Shown here piece by piece: positions 30,700 through 42,709 of a DNA stretch of 64,000 nucleotides. The notes beneath the pieces were generated by a model. It saw only the letters and a program-made list of their open reading frames with translations. It was not told the DNA's origin and did not search any database. Made by a program: the position numbers and the translations under genes. Each line of letters opens with the position of its first letter. Position 1 is the first letter of the stretch. Source of the DNA: Aplysia californica (taxonomy: Eukaryota; Mollusca; Gastropoda; Aplysiida; Aplysiidae); NCBI RefSeq assembly GCF_000002075.1, contig NW_004797832.1, positions 112,477-176,476 of the forward strand, given 5' to 3'.

Positions 30700-33170
30700 A
30701 AATACATACATGAAGGGCACAGGGGAAAAAGGGATGTCACTTTTTGGTATGTTGAGAAAAGCAAAATTGAAAGTGAAAGGCGTGACAGCCCACATTTCTC
30801 CTCATTATGTTATAATAATGATAATAATCCATTTTTATCACTGCAATTCATCAGGTTTTAGTCCTTGGCGCTTTGATGGGCCGGAGGAGGTGCGTAATCA
30901 CTTTCCAACCCATGTATCCCCGAATATTTTCTCATCCTCACAAAGTGCGGGATCCATGGCGTTCTTTACTAACAGCGGGATCTGAAACGGACCTCTAAAC
31001 TTCTCTAAGACTTTTTCAGCACGGCAGAATATCCATCTGATATGATGGTCATGTTAACGACCCATGACCTGAAACCAGAACGGGTCGAACAAACTTTCAA
31101 GAAGTGAAGTTTTTGCGTTTTACTCAATTTTGGATGAAACTGGAATTTCTTAAATAAATTGATCTTCTGCAATTTAGATGTCCCCTTGATTACCTTTTAT
31201 AAATTTGCTTTAAGTTCTGTTGAAATTAGTGTAAAGATGACAAATTTATTTCGCTTTAACTGGGTCTTATTTTTAGACACCCTGTTTATAAAATAGGGAG
31301 ATAAAAAAACAACATACAACTTTAAAAAAAAAGTTATTCCACACTGAAGTGTTGGAAGTCGCTTGCAAGGTGAACAGCCCCCGTTGACGTGGCTTCAATC
31401 ATTTTTCTCCCGCAACGAACGAACCACATGTATTCCAAGAAACCATCCACGGTAGTGCATCATGAACCATCTAAAAGCATATTCGCTTAAGGGGGGGGGG
31501 GGGGGGGGGCTACACCTGGAGGCTATCTCGCTTATTACTGGACCGAATTTTACAAACTTTCACACATATAACAAGCATAGTAAGGAGTTTTAAAATCCGC
31601 AATCAAATTTGAGAAAAAAGTTTCGTTGCCATGGATACGCCGCCATATTGGATTTTATTGACATGTCTTATGTAATGAATACCGCACTTATCGTTCATGG
31701 AAATTGATTGTTTTTTTGCATGCGTATTCACAAACATTAGATCTAAAAATGTGTCTGTTGTTTTTTTCCTAAACGAACTAGAAAATGTTTAATGAATTTT
31801 TTCCTGAGGTAGCATTCAAGTTTGCGAAAAATCCGTGAAAATCCACACTCCAGACACCACCAACAAAAATCTATTCCATATATAAAAAATTCTACAAGCA
31901 AATTTTTAGTATTACCTCTTCTCTTCAGTCTGTGAAAATTTCATGAAGATTGGATGAAAAATGGTGGAGTTATTCAAAAAAGTATAGAGAAAAGTCGCGT
32001 TTTGAGAAAACGGCCGATAAAGAAAATTAAAATACTGACTTTATGAGGAAATGGCGGTTACAAACATGCCCGGTATGGGAAAAAATACGGTTTTGTGGGG
32101 TTCTTATGCGATGAAATAGTTGTAGGAGAGGCTGAGGAAGCTAAAAATGCCTACAACTCAAATTCCATGATTTTGAGCCTATCGTTTAAAACGTATGCGA
32201 CCAATCAGCGGCCTTCTTTGATACTAACACACGTGTTGTTAACACATCTTGGTGTGTGTCGAGGTCGGACGGGCGGCAAGCACAAGGTGTGACTGTATGC
32301 ATGTGTCTGTCCTGTGGGGAGGGGTAAAAGAAGTCCGGGCGTGGAACGTCAGCAGAGATACAAACGCATCGCAGTTTTTATCCCCCCGTTGTTGATGAAT
32401 ACTGCAATGATAAGTTAGTCTTGGCATATATCTATGTTATATCTATTTACGCGTTCTGCGTTATAGATGATAGATTACACAGGCGTGTAATTGAACAAAC
32501 AGCCCTTTTGAATAGTCTGTGTTTGGTAGCATTCAATGTACTTCCCAGCATTTCTTTGGTATCGCATAGAAACGAAAATGCCTCTCATTAGAAACCAAAC
32601 TAGACTACTTTCGGTTGAGAAAGTCAAATACAGTATACCTTACTTACTCGGTGCCTGCAACTATCTACACAAAAATGTCATGTTTGCTGTAACGAACACT
32701 CAGATTTAACGAAATTGAAGGCAAGGCTCTGTGACTCCGTTGAATCCAAGTTCCACTGTACTCTCGATGATGATGAGTGTGTTTTTCAATCACAGGGCTG
32801 GGCTATTTAAATTTGAGCCAATTGGGAAGAACGATTTGATCCCGTTTTGAAATAAGCTGTTTGATACATCCGTGTGGGTGTTGGACAAAGCAGTGCCAAT
32901 ACAAAGAAAATATAGTGGTCGAGACAGGGAATGGCATATCGTTTGAACTATCCGTGCATCTGAGTTTAACATGTTATAGATAGTTATTTGTGCATGACTG
33001 AAAGTATATGACGTTCTCTTCCCTATCCTTTTAGACTTTAGACTGTCAGGTGTAGACAGTATTGCCTTAGGTTTAAACAATCATCATCAGCAGCCAATGC
33101 CAGATTTGCGACAGACATCGGCGATCATGGTTCTTCATTCATTCCTTTGTTCGGATGCTCTTAAAAAAGC
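30700..33170. other. No recognised gene
   Basis: Long stretch of AT-rich DNA. Poly-G at 31490-31509. Minus-strand sequence near 30870-31030 has a short open frame (FCRAEKVLEKFRGPFQ...) that looks protein-like but was not recognised. TATACAGTATACC-like and GTTCCACTGTA ends near 32630 and 32750 could be remains of a TA-type transposon, but they do not match each other. Confidence 0.5.
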
Positions 33171-33174
33171 TACG

Positions 33175-33425
33175 TTACCCTAATATTTCCCCGTCACCCA
33201 TTTGTTTAGGTTCCCTAAGTAGGTTTCTGTGGGCGAAATATTCAGATATTCTGCCTTGTTTGCCTCCAATTTTGCCAGTGAGAGCTAGATGTTCAAGACT
33301 TTTATGTCTATCCAGGTGTCCCAAAAACTGCATTTGTTTTTTCCTGGTTGTTTTTAACAGTGAGCGTCCCACGTGGGCCTCATCAAGCACTACCTCTTTT
33401 GATTTCCACAATATTCTCAGCAGTC
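33175..33425 (-). pseudogene. LINE C-terminal region, minus copy
   Basis: Minus strand reads LRILWKSKEVVLDEAHVGRS, LLKTTRKKQMQFLGHLDRHK and SLEHLALTGKIGGKQGRIS: the tail domain of RTE-like LINE polyproteins (RQM.FLGH...R..LE.L.LTGKI.GKR.RG). A related plus-strand copy starts 55 bases away at 33480. Confidence 0.72.
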
Positions 33426-33479
33426 TCGTAAGAAACCAAATTTCTGTTGCTTCTATTTTGCTTTCATTGTCTTTAGTGA

Positions 33480-33650
33480 TAGTCTTAGGCGACTGCTTAG
33501 AATATCGTGGAAAGAAAAGAAATCAAAAGACGAAGCCTGTATGGGTCGCTCACTGTTAAAAACAACCACGACACGACAAATATAGCCCTCACTGGCAAAA
33601 ACTGAAGGCAAACGAGGCAGTGGTAGGCCCAGAGCAACCTCCTTAAACAA
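33480..33650 (+). pseudogene. LINE C-terminal region, plus copy
   Basis: Plus strand has DEACMGRSLLKTTTTRQI, then a shorter tail with SLAKTEGKRGSGRPRATSLN. It lacks the QFLGH...RHK stretch, which seems deleted. It sits head-to-head with the copy at 33175-33425, forming an inverted repeat of about 120-160 bp. Confidence 0.65.
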
Positions 33651-34500
33651 TCAACAATAAAAAATAACCTTTAAAATGAATTTTGCTTTTTTAACAAATG
33701 CAACATACCAACCCGTGAGGAAAGTTCTAATAAAGCTAAGGGAAATGAAAAATGTTGCCCACATGATAAAATATTGTAGCCTACACACTTTGTAGAAAAA
33801 CGTTTTTAAAAAAAGTGTAAATTGACACTTTTAGAAATGTGTCACAATGTGAATTCAAATAATAATAATAATAATTAATAATAAAAAATATATCAAAGAA
33901 TACAATGAACCAATATTAAACAGACTTATCCATGTATAAATATTTTCCACACCAACTCTAAAAACAAAAAATTGAACTGTGAAACACACAATACAAAATC
34001 AGAACACAAAATGAGGGTTTAATAATACCATAATGCTATTCCATTGTTCTAAAAAGAGAACAACACATTGAACATTATACTGTACTAATACATGTACAGT
34101 GGGAACTCATGTTTTACTGTAATAATAGAGAAAAACTGGCAAAAGCAACAAAAGATGCAGATCACCTTTTTCTATAGAATGAGACAGCCAAGTTGTGGTT
34201 TATACCAAAAATGACAAAAAATTCCCTTATTCGAAAGAGAATTTGGGAGGTGAGAAAGTAGACAATGTCTCTGGACAAGAGTAAAAGTTATGCTTTGTCT
34301 GTTCCTACACTGTGGTGTCATGAAAAGGACCCAAACGACAAAGCCAGAGCATACAGCACTGGGTATCTGGCACTCCAGGCACACAGGTCCTGTGAGCTGA
34401 GAAAGGGGGGGGGGGTGAGCAAGGCTCGAAGGGTTAACCTGTCCATCTGGTCCCATTGCATGCTTTTTCATGATAAACTGTTTCAACAGCAAATGTAATT
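33651..34500. other. No recognised gene
   Basis: A/T-rich with short AAT runs near 33858-33890. G-run at 34406-34415. Confidence 0.5.
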
Positions 34501-34790
34501 ATGACCATACAGTGTTGTTCAGGATCTTCCGCCGTCCTGTGTATTTTTTCCATCCCCAATTCCTCGAACCCGTCATATCTGTCAACTGAATAAGAGAATT
34601 TATGACTTTCACTGCTTGGCTGTCTATTTATCTCTACAGGAAACTTTCGTTTAGACAGTTGATGCAAAATTCTAAAGAAATTTGCTACAAAACTTACCAG
34701 GTGAGAAAGAGTATTCTGAATCTGTTGACTCACTTCATCATCATTACAATATTCTATTTGAAGATGCCATCCGAGAGTATTATTCTCTCG
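34434..34790 (-). CDS. Candidate host-gene exons (unrecognised)
   Basis: Possible exon 34790-34698: preceded by an AG (TTTTTGGTAG), 93 bases open as 31 codons (RENNTLGWHLQIEYCNDDE... ending NTLSHL), and followed by a near-consensus donor CTG|GTAAGT. A second open stretch starts after an AG at 34632 in the same phase (INRQPSSESHKFSYSVDRYD then GFEELGMEKIHRTAEDPEQH) and stays open to TAA at about 34434. Composition looks protein-like and is not a shadow of a known element. No product recognised; could be chance, since the acceptors have weak pyrimidine tracts. Confidence 0.25.
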   Translation of the reverse strand, partial: RENNTLGWHLQIEYCNDDEVSQQIQNTLSHLVSFVANFFRILHQLSKRKFPVEINRQPSSESHKFSYSVDRYDGFEELGMEKIHRTAEDPEQHCMVIITFAVETVYHEKACNGTRWTG

Positions 34791-35224
34791 CTACCAAAAA
34801 CTGTTCAATGACCATTCTGCTATAGATTTTATGAATTTTTCAAGGTACGAAAAGAATGAGTACTACATGTATTATGTTTTTTCTACGACGACATGCTCTT
34901 CTTTAAATAATAGTATTTGTAATGCACAAATTTTCACTTAATGGCAAGCCCTATGCGCTTTACAAACTATATTAATAGTCCAACAGACCTGATAACATTA
35001 AGATTTTGAAACAATTTCAACTTCCTAGGAAGCATTTCAGCGCAAGCAGGCATTTTACCGGTGTTAAAACACTAACATCCTCAAGAGGAACAAGAAGATA
35101 ATCCAAACAGCAGCATTATAACTATCTGGCCTGTCGGACAATTACATCTCCCCTCAAAATCTTGTGGTATAACAGGACATAAAAATGTAAAAGTAAAGAA
35201 AACAGTAACAAGACCCTTCACTGA

Positions 35225-35362
35225 CTTTAGCCGGTATACGCACCTGGGTGAAGTGAGGATAATTTGTGCCTTTCCCGAGGACAAATGCCTTAAACCCCGA
35301 ACTTGCAATATCATTTATTATGAGTTTGGTAACCTAACCACTAGATTACCGACGCCGCTTCT
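35225..35362 (-). other. tRNA-like patch, possible SINE
   Basis: Minus strand has TCGGTAATCTAGTGGTTAGG, a good A box, then CAAGTTCGGGGTTTAAGGC near the expected B-box place, then a block with CCTCGGGAAAGGCACAAATT. The last block resembles the conserved cores of some metazoan SINEs. Arms do not pair well, so not a working tRNA. Confidence 0.35.
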
Positions 35363-35399
35363 AAATATTTGACGAACACTGTATCAAAGTGCAACTCTG

Positions 35400-36100
35400 A
35401 CTCCTTTTACTATCAATTGAACTTTGTAACTAGGACTACATGTGAGTTGTGAGGCATTGTCAGCTCTACCCTCAGTAGATCCCAATCTTGGCATCAACTG
35501 CCATTCCCATGCAGGACATTCATTTTTGCACTGAAGGCATCCAACAAATATAAATCTGTTAAAGTTACATTTCTGATGTCCTCAGCAACAGCTCTCCTTT
35601 TTTTACCAAGTCCTCCATGTGTACTATAGGGTCATCCCTAGGATTGAGTACATATATATCATTTTAACTCAACTGCCGGTCAGGCCCTAGGTGGTTATAT
35701 GGGATGCCTGCCAACCGATCCAGTCACTTTGTGCCCAAACTTTGACCCATCGGTACGTGTCTACCTGCTCTCCGGGAAGGAGCCACCAGTAACGGTTATT
35801 TTGTGCTCTTTGCTGTGGATTATTTTTTGTCTGTGTAGTACCTAAGCTGATTCGGTAATTAATAAAACCTTTATGTATTTTCTTGCACGAATTACTTGTG
35901 ATGAAATTGCTATATATCATATATTTGTTGCTCGCAGACAGCACATCGCCCCCACCCATGGTCTCAGTTCTCCTTCGACCGGCTCTCTAATCAAATAATT
36001 TCGCCTCCATAGGCACAGATCTTGCCCTCTGAGCTCCTCGGCATTGCCCTAGTGGCTTGTCAGGTTTTCAGTGCTGTGTTAAAAAAATTTTCTAATCGGT
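35400..36100. other. No recognised gene
   Basis: Contains AATAAA at 35860-35868 on the plus strand. A 90-codon minus frame at 35687-35959 shows no motif. Confidence 0.45.
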
Positions 36101-36120
36101 TTTGATACCAAGAACAAATT

Positions 36121-36530
36121 ATGGCCGAGACTGAAAACATTATGTCTGTACATGATTCCTATTTGGATGAGGACGAGATCCTTTCCGGAACAGGGATTGC
36201 TAACTCTGAACCTTCCACAAGCCGAGGCAGTGAACAAGAACATGAATTTTTCCCCCTCTGCACTGTCAGACTATGATTTTAGGACAGACGCCCTTACAAG
36301 TAATACGGAGGCAATGGAAGCATTGCTGAGGTCAATGAGTGCAAAAGTAAAAAGTCTGTTTCAACATCTTCGTGTGAGTCCCCCATTCCAAAGCGCAAAA
36401 AGAAGCGCTAACACAAAAGCGGTGAGAACGGACATGGAGAGTGGGTGAGACCACACAAGCGTCTCATTCTAACCTTGAGGAGACCGGAAATCTGTTATCA
36501 GATGGCGATATATTATTAGAGCGTCTGCTC
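36121..36530 (+). mobile_element. Retroelement ORF1 N-terminal fossil (same family as 16766)
   Basis: Starts with an ATG frame MAETENIMSVHDSYLDEDEI. The same opening (MAEIENIMSVHDPYLDD) is found again at 37617. Acidic, gag-like. Broken. Probable DIRS or LTR kin, by its association with the block at 37246. Confidence 0.4.
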
Positions 36531-36550
36531 ACCCCCCCCCCCCCCCCCCC
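36531..36550. repeat. Poly-C run, left edge of the duplicated segment
   Basis: About 19 C. The second copy of the segment begins inside this run, immediately after the 100-N gap. Confidence 0.92.
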
Positions 36551-37245
36551 ACGACAATCATGACTGTTAAGGGGGTCGAGAAGAAGGGGTGTTAGGTCTG
36601 GCAGGGGATTAGTTGGGTCGCAGAGGAGAGCAACGAATACGAGGTAGGGTGCCCACCGAGTGGACCCGAGCGTTTCTCGAGATTTCCCGTCCGAGAACGG
36701 TTCCAAATCGGAACGAGACCACGCGCGGAGTGGCTTCGTTCTCTCCCGTTTTTTCCCCGGTAGGAATTTTGGAGTGATATTTTTAGCTTACGTCACCTAG
36801 TTGACAGTAGTTGGTAGGTCAGGGTTGGGGCATGCTTGCATGCTAGGCTAGCTTAGATGTAGATCTGGATGATCAGAACAGCGTATGAGAGTCTAACTTG
36901 TATTATTATGGACGCAATAGCTTTGATGCTCCTACATTGGATGAGGAAAAGAAGGTAGAATTGCAGGCGCTCCTGGGTACATAATATTTATCAACGACGC
37001 AGATAATGTTATATGTGTGTGTTTGGTATTAAACTAGTGTAATTTTTCACGCTGATCTCAAATCTGTAAACAAAATAGAGATTTGAGGAAAAATGTGTCT
37101 CTAAAATCCCTCCCGGCTGGAGTTTCTGTCGAATCACGGATCAAATCTAAGCGCTGCACTAAGTTGGTCTCGTGAACAGACGACCCATTGGAAAATTGTG
37201 GAAACGAATTCCTACACACTCCGTGCGCTCTAGTTATTTTCATAG

Positions 37246-37790
37246 TGAATAAATTCTCCCGATAAAATGTAGTTCCACGGACGAGAAACACTCGGATCCA
37301 CTCGGATTGAGCCTGTAGACGAGATAACGCACTCTCTTCCCGAAAACCTTGCAAAGTTTGTGGAGAAAAGATTCTGAACAACAATTAAAAGAGGACAGGA
37401 AGAAAGAAAAGGTAAGTAAATACATAAGGCCAGGAAATTGTGAAGCATACCTGGCACGAGAAACAAATTCAGAGATTTGGAATCTGTTACAAGGCAGGGG
37501 GAAAAGAACGATGCCAAGTACACTGCTACCCAGAACACAATCGCAAAAGCGGCTACGGTGCAGAACTTTCGGTCAAGGATAGGCAAAAAAAAAAGAAGAA
37601 AAGTTATTGGACGTTATGGCGGAAATTGAAAACATTATGTCTGTACATGATCCCTATTTGGATGATCGGGGCACTTCTGGGGCACTCCCAGCAGAAAATC
37701 ACCAGTCACAGAAGGGAAGCACAAAGGGAGGCCTTAGGGCGAAAACATAGAGAACGCCGATTTCGGAGACTGGCTCAGTAAGCGCCGATA
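37246..37790 (+). mobile_element. Retroelement ORF1 (gag-like) fossil, DIRS/LTR-kin suspected
   Basis: Shares its block with 16766-17275. Frames with KVSKYIRPGNCEAYL and NSEIWNLLQGRGK. A piece of the N-terminal opening (MSVHDPYLDD) lies inside it at 37637, so the order is rearranged. Broken. Confidence 0.45.
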
Positions 37791-37943
37791 GGTATAAAAA
37801 TTCCCTTATGATTTCCAACTTGCCCCACATATAGAGCTGGACGACTGCAGGCGGCTTTAAACTCGGATCGGAGTTGTCGGCTTTATTGGAATCCAAACTA
37901 CATTCTTATGACGCCGAAAAACTGGGAAGGGCGTCTCGCTGTC

Positions 37944-38091
37944 AACTCGCGACCGCAGTGCTTTCTTGTCGTATTTCCATTTTTTAAACAGTGAAAATGA
38001 GAATTCTTCTTTAACTCACTCTTTGTTATGAACTGTTTTCACTGTTATTAAAAATGGAGGTACGACAAGAAAGCACCGAGGTCGCGAACTC
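37944..38091. repeat. Hairpin: about 55-bp inverted repeat with short loop
   Basis: AACTCGCGACCGCAGTGCTT at 37944 pairs with AAGCACCGAGGTCGCGAACT at 38071; the arms share GCTTTCTTGTCGTA and CAGTGAAAA. Loop of about 40 bases (GAGAATTCTTCTTTAACTCA...). Likely a small fold-back element. Confidence 0.8.
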
Positions 38092-38495
38092 TCAATGCCG
38101 TCTCGCCGTCTCGCCGTCGCCAACTCGGGTTCAGCGGTTTGTGTGACGTCACCCGACTGGACTGGGGACAATTTTAAATGGTCATTTCAGAGCTGGTGCT
38201 TCATGGTAGACAAAAACTAATTACATGTTTTAAATCAGCATCGTCAAAATAGGGTGGTCGCCGAGCAGAATTACATTTTAAGCAATATTTAAGAAAAATA
38301 GTGTTTTTTTCTTCAAAAAATTATGCTTCATCAATACCAGCTGTGTTTTTTTTCTTAGATCTAGATATCTAGGCTTTACTGTGTCAGTAGAGTGTGTGAT
38401 TTTGAAGAGACGAGGCCTGTGTAGTTTTCCGTTGTGCGTCTAGAGATCTACTTATCTGGCTGTGTCGTGTCTTGTCAAAATGGATGTCGAATTAC

Positions 38496-38561
<66 letters not shown>

Positions 38562-40228
38562 TTAAAAAAAATAATTAAAAAATAAATAAATAATACAGTA
38601 GTCTCCGCCTAAGGTCCCACCGCTTACGATCCCGGTTCGCTTAAGATCCCGTTGTTTTAAGAAAACAGAATTTTTACTATACAAAAGTCACCCCTAAGAT
38701 CCCGCTCTGATTCACTCATTCGGCTAAGATCCCGCATTTCAGATCATAATTTGCGGAAAAAAAACCCGGGCGGGACACCCCGATCAACCAAGAGTGAAAA
38801 TTTGAGATCAATAAACTGTCCGTCGCATCAAAGATCAGCTACTATCGTGAATGTGAACACATACACGTTGTAAAACTCGATGAAGCGATACAATGTTTGC
38901 CCCAGACGGGATCACACCGGGGTATGAACTGACCGACACGTTTGTTTTCCCCGAACATCTCACTCACACCTGAGATATCCCCCTAAACTTACATCACTCG
39001 CTGGGTGGGTAGGGCCTCCACGTTCGCTCCTGGCGGGATCACATTGAACTGTGAACTCTTCCCTGACCATTGGAGAAGTTGTTTCTACTCCCGAATTTGC
39101 GAGACAGACTGAATTTTAATTGGTGTGTTCACAACGTAATGGTGTGTAACGACAAAGGCGGTTGGGGGAGATGGAAAGCTATAAATTTCCGACAGGTAAG
39201 GGGGAGGGGAGGGGCAACTTGATAAGCGTAGATCTTGAGCCTCATGATAGGATAATAAGTGAAAATGGCACGCCTCATCCCACTATGCCCTGTGATAGGT
39301 CATCAAGGTTAACCACTCTTTGCTCGCCATACGTCATAAACCCACCAAGCGGTCACGTCAGTTCATTTTAGAGTGGAGGGAGACCATTTTACCGATTGTA
39401 AGCCTTAACATGGGTCACCATAGATTCTTCCCTGGGTTCGTCGGTTAAGATCCCGGTTCGCCTAAGATCCCGCTTTTCCTTGCTCCCGAGCACCAGGATC
39501 TTAGGCGGAGACTACTGTAATAATAATAATAATAATGATAATGAAGATCATTTCTATAGCGCCCACTCTCGTGTAAACACAGCTCTAGGCGCCTTACATA
39601 AATACATGTACGAACAATATTCACGCACGCGACACAAACACAAAAATACACACACTCATACACACACACGCAAACACACACACATACACACACAAACACA
39701 CTCACGAACACATAGCAGTAACACGCACACATGTGCACTCACATGTACGCCAAACACACACACACAAACACACGCACACACACACATCTACTTGCTTATC
39801 ACACGCGCACGCTTACACATCGTCACGAAATGAGCATAAAATAATCTACACAATGCAATTCACAAAATACATAAATGGATACATAGTCATTTACATAACA
39901 GTGTATCGAACATTAATGTACAGACCAAAAAAAAAAAAAAAGATGTCATTAAATGTGTCTTTAAATATAAAAAAAAAATTTAGACTCAGATGTTGTATGT
40001 CTCAAGGGTTGGGAAAGAGAGTTCCAAACTGACGGAGCAAAGTGGGCGAACGATCTTTCAGCTAATTTTTTACCCCCTTTTCTAGGAACTCTTAAAAGAT
40101 ACTGATCGCCTGATCTTAGTGATCTAGATGGAACACAAATCAGGATGATATGAGGGAGCTTTGTTATTGACACATTTATGACATAATATTGCAATTTTAT
40201 ATGACATTCTAGCTGACACGGGAAGATA
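38496..40228 (-). mobile_element. CR1/L2-like LINE, 3' part, minus strand
   Basis: Minus-strand copy of the LINE at 45610. From its 5' edge at about 40228 (GACATTCTAGCTGACACGGG equals the reverse of 48097-48117) it encodes PSRSLRSGDQYLLRVPRKGG and then ERSFAHFAPSVWNSLSQPLR before HTTSESKF, the conserved C-terminal block of CR1/L2-type proteins. Then come a (CA)n-rich 3' UTR (39610-39800), the GCGCC/GGCGC hairpin (39559-39592) and an (AAT)n tail, which is split by a MITE at 38596-39517. Tail remainder is 38496-38595. 5'-truncated. Confidence 0.85.
38596..39517. mobile_element. TA-flanked MITE, 922 bp (TIR CAGTAGTCTCCGCCTAAG)
   Basis: Left end CAGTAGTCTCCGCCTAAGGT; right end reverse complement CAGTAGTCTCCGCCTAAGAT. 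TA on both sides (38594-38595, 39518-39519). The subterminal motif AAGATCCCG is repeated at both ends (38654, 38697, 38727; 39447, 39464). It fits a pogo/Tc1-mariner-type non-autonomous element. It is inserted in the AAT tail of the minus-strand LINE. A short ORF inside has no motif. Confidence 0.85.
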
Positions 40229-40229
40229 A

Positions 40230-40412
40230 TCTCTCTCCTCTCTCTCTCCCTCTCACCCTCTCTCTCTCCCTCCCTCCCACCCTCTCTCCTTCCCTCTCTC
40301 TCTCCCTCCCTCCCTCCCTCCCTCCCTTCCTCCCTCTCCCCCTCTTTCCCTCTCTCTCTCTCTCTTCATCTCTCTCTCCCTCCCCCTCTCCTCCTCTCCC
40401 TCTCCCCCTCTC
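40230..40412. repeat. CT-rich low-complexity tract
   Basis: Polypyrimidine at the 5' truncation point of the minus-strand LINE. Confidence 0.93.
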
Positions 40413-41590
40413 GGAAGACGAGTCCATTCTTGTAAATTTGTAATCACTCAAGACCTACAACTATATACTAGATACGGTAGATGTAGGCAGACCTGACAAC
40501 AGTAGATGTAGATCTATGCATCGCGAGCTTAAAGGGATCGGCAATAGGCGCCCTCTATGTGGAGTCAAGCAGACACCGACTGGCGCCTGTCAGCGTCGAT
40601 TTTCAGCCGCTTAAGTTTCGGCGTTCTCTATGTTATCGCCCTTACGGTCTAGGCACTTCAGTGAACGCGCTCACTGTAGCGTCATTTGGCTTCGGAAAGT
40701 CCCATAGGGTTTTGTTTCCGGACATGACGTCTCATCGCGACAGTGGGTTCAAACTGCCCATATTTTTGTTTAATTTAGGGGACCAACATTCAAGTCCGAT
40801 ACATGTCTTTAAAGACCTGTGGATGGCCTTCAAAACGCTTCTTTCCAGGTCGATGTGCGACTAATGAGTCTCGAAATATTTCAAGTTGAAAAATAGACAA
40901 TTTTTAACTATTGATTTTTGATAACTTTTCTAGTCATATTTTTTTCAAACTACCGGGTACCCTTGTTGGTAAACCATTCTTTGTTCTTCCAGAAAACGTT
41001 TAAATGGTTATCGTAGAAGTCTTACCTTGGCTAGTGTAGTCTTACCCTTTTATCAACCAAATCCGCGAAAACCTAGCTGAACCCTTCCACCGTGACATCG
41101 CGCAGTCGTGACGTCACGCGTTTTCGCCTTGAGCTTTTGGCTCCCTCTCTTCATATTTTGAGATGTACGAGACAGGGAAATACATCGCCAAGAGATTTTT
41201 AAACTTTAGTTCAAAAAGTTAATCAATTTTGGTAATGTTTTATAATCATTGACCTCACATTGTGCCTTAGTTCATTCGATAGTATAAAGAAAACGAGACT
41301 TTTTAGACCCAATTATTTCCTTTTCCCTCCTTTTTTCCCCCGCCCAAAGTCTTTCATTGTGTAGGCCTAGGGCCTAAATCTAGTATGAAGAGTCCGGACT
41401 CGTGTTGTTAACAAAGTCAAAAATTAAATTGGGACGCCTATTAAAGTATCTGATGCAATTATTTGCTTGATAAAGTTTCTTAGGTCTATTGTTAGTACCG
41501 ATCCAGATTTTCTTTCTTTTCTGTCGTATGAACAAGAACGAAAAATGCTACGTACTGGATTGTGGGATCCACTGTATGCCACCCCGCCCG
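40413..41590. other. No recognised gene; one unassigned ORF
   Basis: A 101-codon frame at 40559-40864 (MESSRHRLAPVSVDFQPLKF...) has no known motif. A perfect 12-base palindrome CGTGACGTCACG (CRE-like) is at 41107-41118; one site alone does not show a promoter. Confidence 0.4.
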
Positions 41591-41597
41591 CCCCCTT

Positions 41598-41795
<198 letters not shown>

Positions 41796-41898
41796 CGTGT
41801 GTTCCCACTCCCCTCTTATTTTCATAATCCTACCTCTCTTTTCTTCTCCATCTCACTTTACCTGCTCTTCAACTTTATATATTTTCTCCATTACGGTA

Positions 41899-42705
41899 CA
41901 GTGGAATCCTGTTATAACGAGAGGGAGGGGACCGGTGCAAAATGTCCGTTATAGCAGGATTCTCGTTACAAGGGATCCAGTAATAAATTCAAGGGAAATA
42001 GTAAACTCGGCCTAATCTTTGAGTTTGGCGTTCTGTTTATTCCTTTTTGTATTTCTCCTGATGATGATTTGTTCAACATGATCTGTAGGTCTTACTTGAT
42101 AAAAAAAAAAAATCGAATCAGGTTTCTTTCTCTAGCACTAGCAATGTTGACAAATCGGCCTTGGCGATCAGAAAGAAGGGTCTCTGGTTCTAGGCTAACT
42201 CGCCCACTGTATTGTCCCCTACCCCACCACACCTTGTGGTGCGTTGCGTCTGCTTGCGCACGTCACACATTCACTCCATCCATCTATCACAGCATTGTGA
42301 CCACTCCATCCCGCACCAGAGAAGTGAGAGGCACGGTATGCCTAGATAATCTAGACTGGGCTGGCCTATCACGCGATGCGTTCTGCTTGTCTGCTCATGC
42401 CACACCCTCCCCACTAATTCGCTTTGGCCTTCATTGTTGGTTCGCGTGGGCTCTCCCATTCTTTGTTTCGCTGGATCACCGACAACTTTCTCAACTGGCA
42501 AGGTTTTATAACATGTTTAATTGGTCTGTGTGCTGGGCACAGCAGCAGCAATATTCCGTTATAACCGACTCGCGTGACGGTCTGATTGCGCAATAGCAGT
42601 ATTTTATTTACAAAGATAAAGAATGAGAAAAAACGGGGTTTTAGAAAAGTGTCTTTATAACAGACTTCTCGTTGTTTCAGGACTCGTTATAAGTGGACTC
42701 CCCTG
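41899..42705. mobile_element. pogo/Tigger-like MITE (copy B), 807 bp, TA duplication
   Basis: Left end CAGTGGAATCCTGTTATAAC; right end reverse complement CAGGGGAGTCCACTTATAAC. TA outside both ends (41897-41898, 42706-42707). The interior matches copy A (25399-26214) in reverse orientation, for example GACTTCTCGTT near 42664 and CTAGCACTAGCAATG near 42133. Non-autonomous; the long frames across it are not conserved between copies A and B. Confidence 0.88.
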
Positions 42706-42709
42706 TATA

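Noticed and set aside
40559-40864. 101-codon ORF as a host gene
   Set aside because: No motif, no splice signals, no similarity I can name; kept only as an unassigned frame.
41107-41118. CGTGACGTCACG palindrome as a CRE promoter site
   Set aside because: A single site with no gene beside it; not enough to call a promoter.
42069-42596. 175-codon ORF inside the pogo-like MITE
   Set aside because: Not conserved as a frame in MITE copy A; no DDE or CENP-B-like motif.
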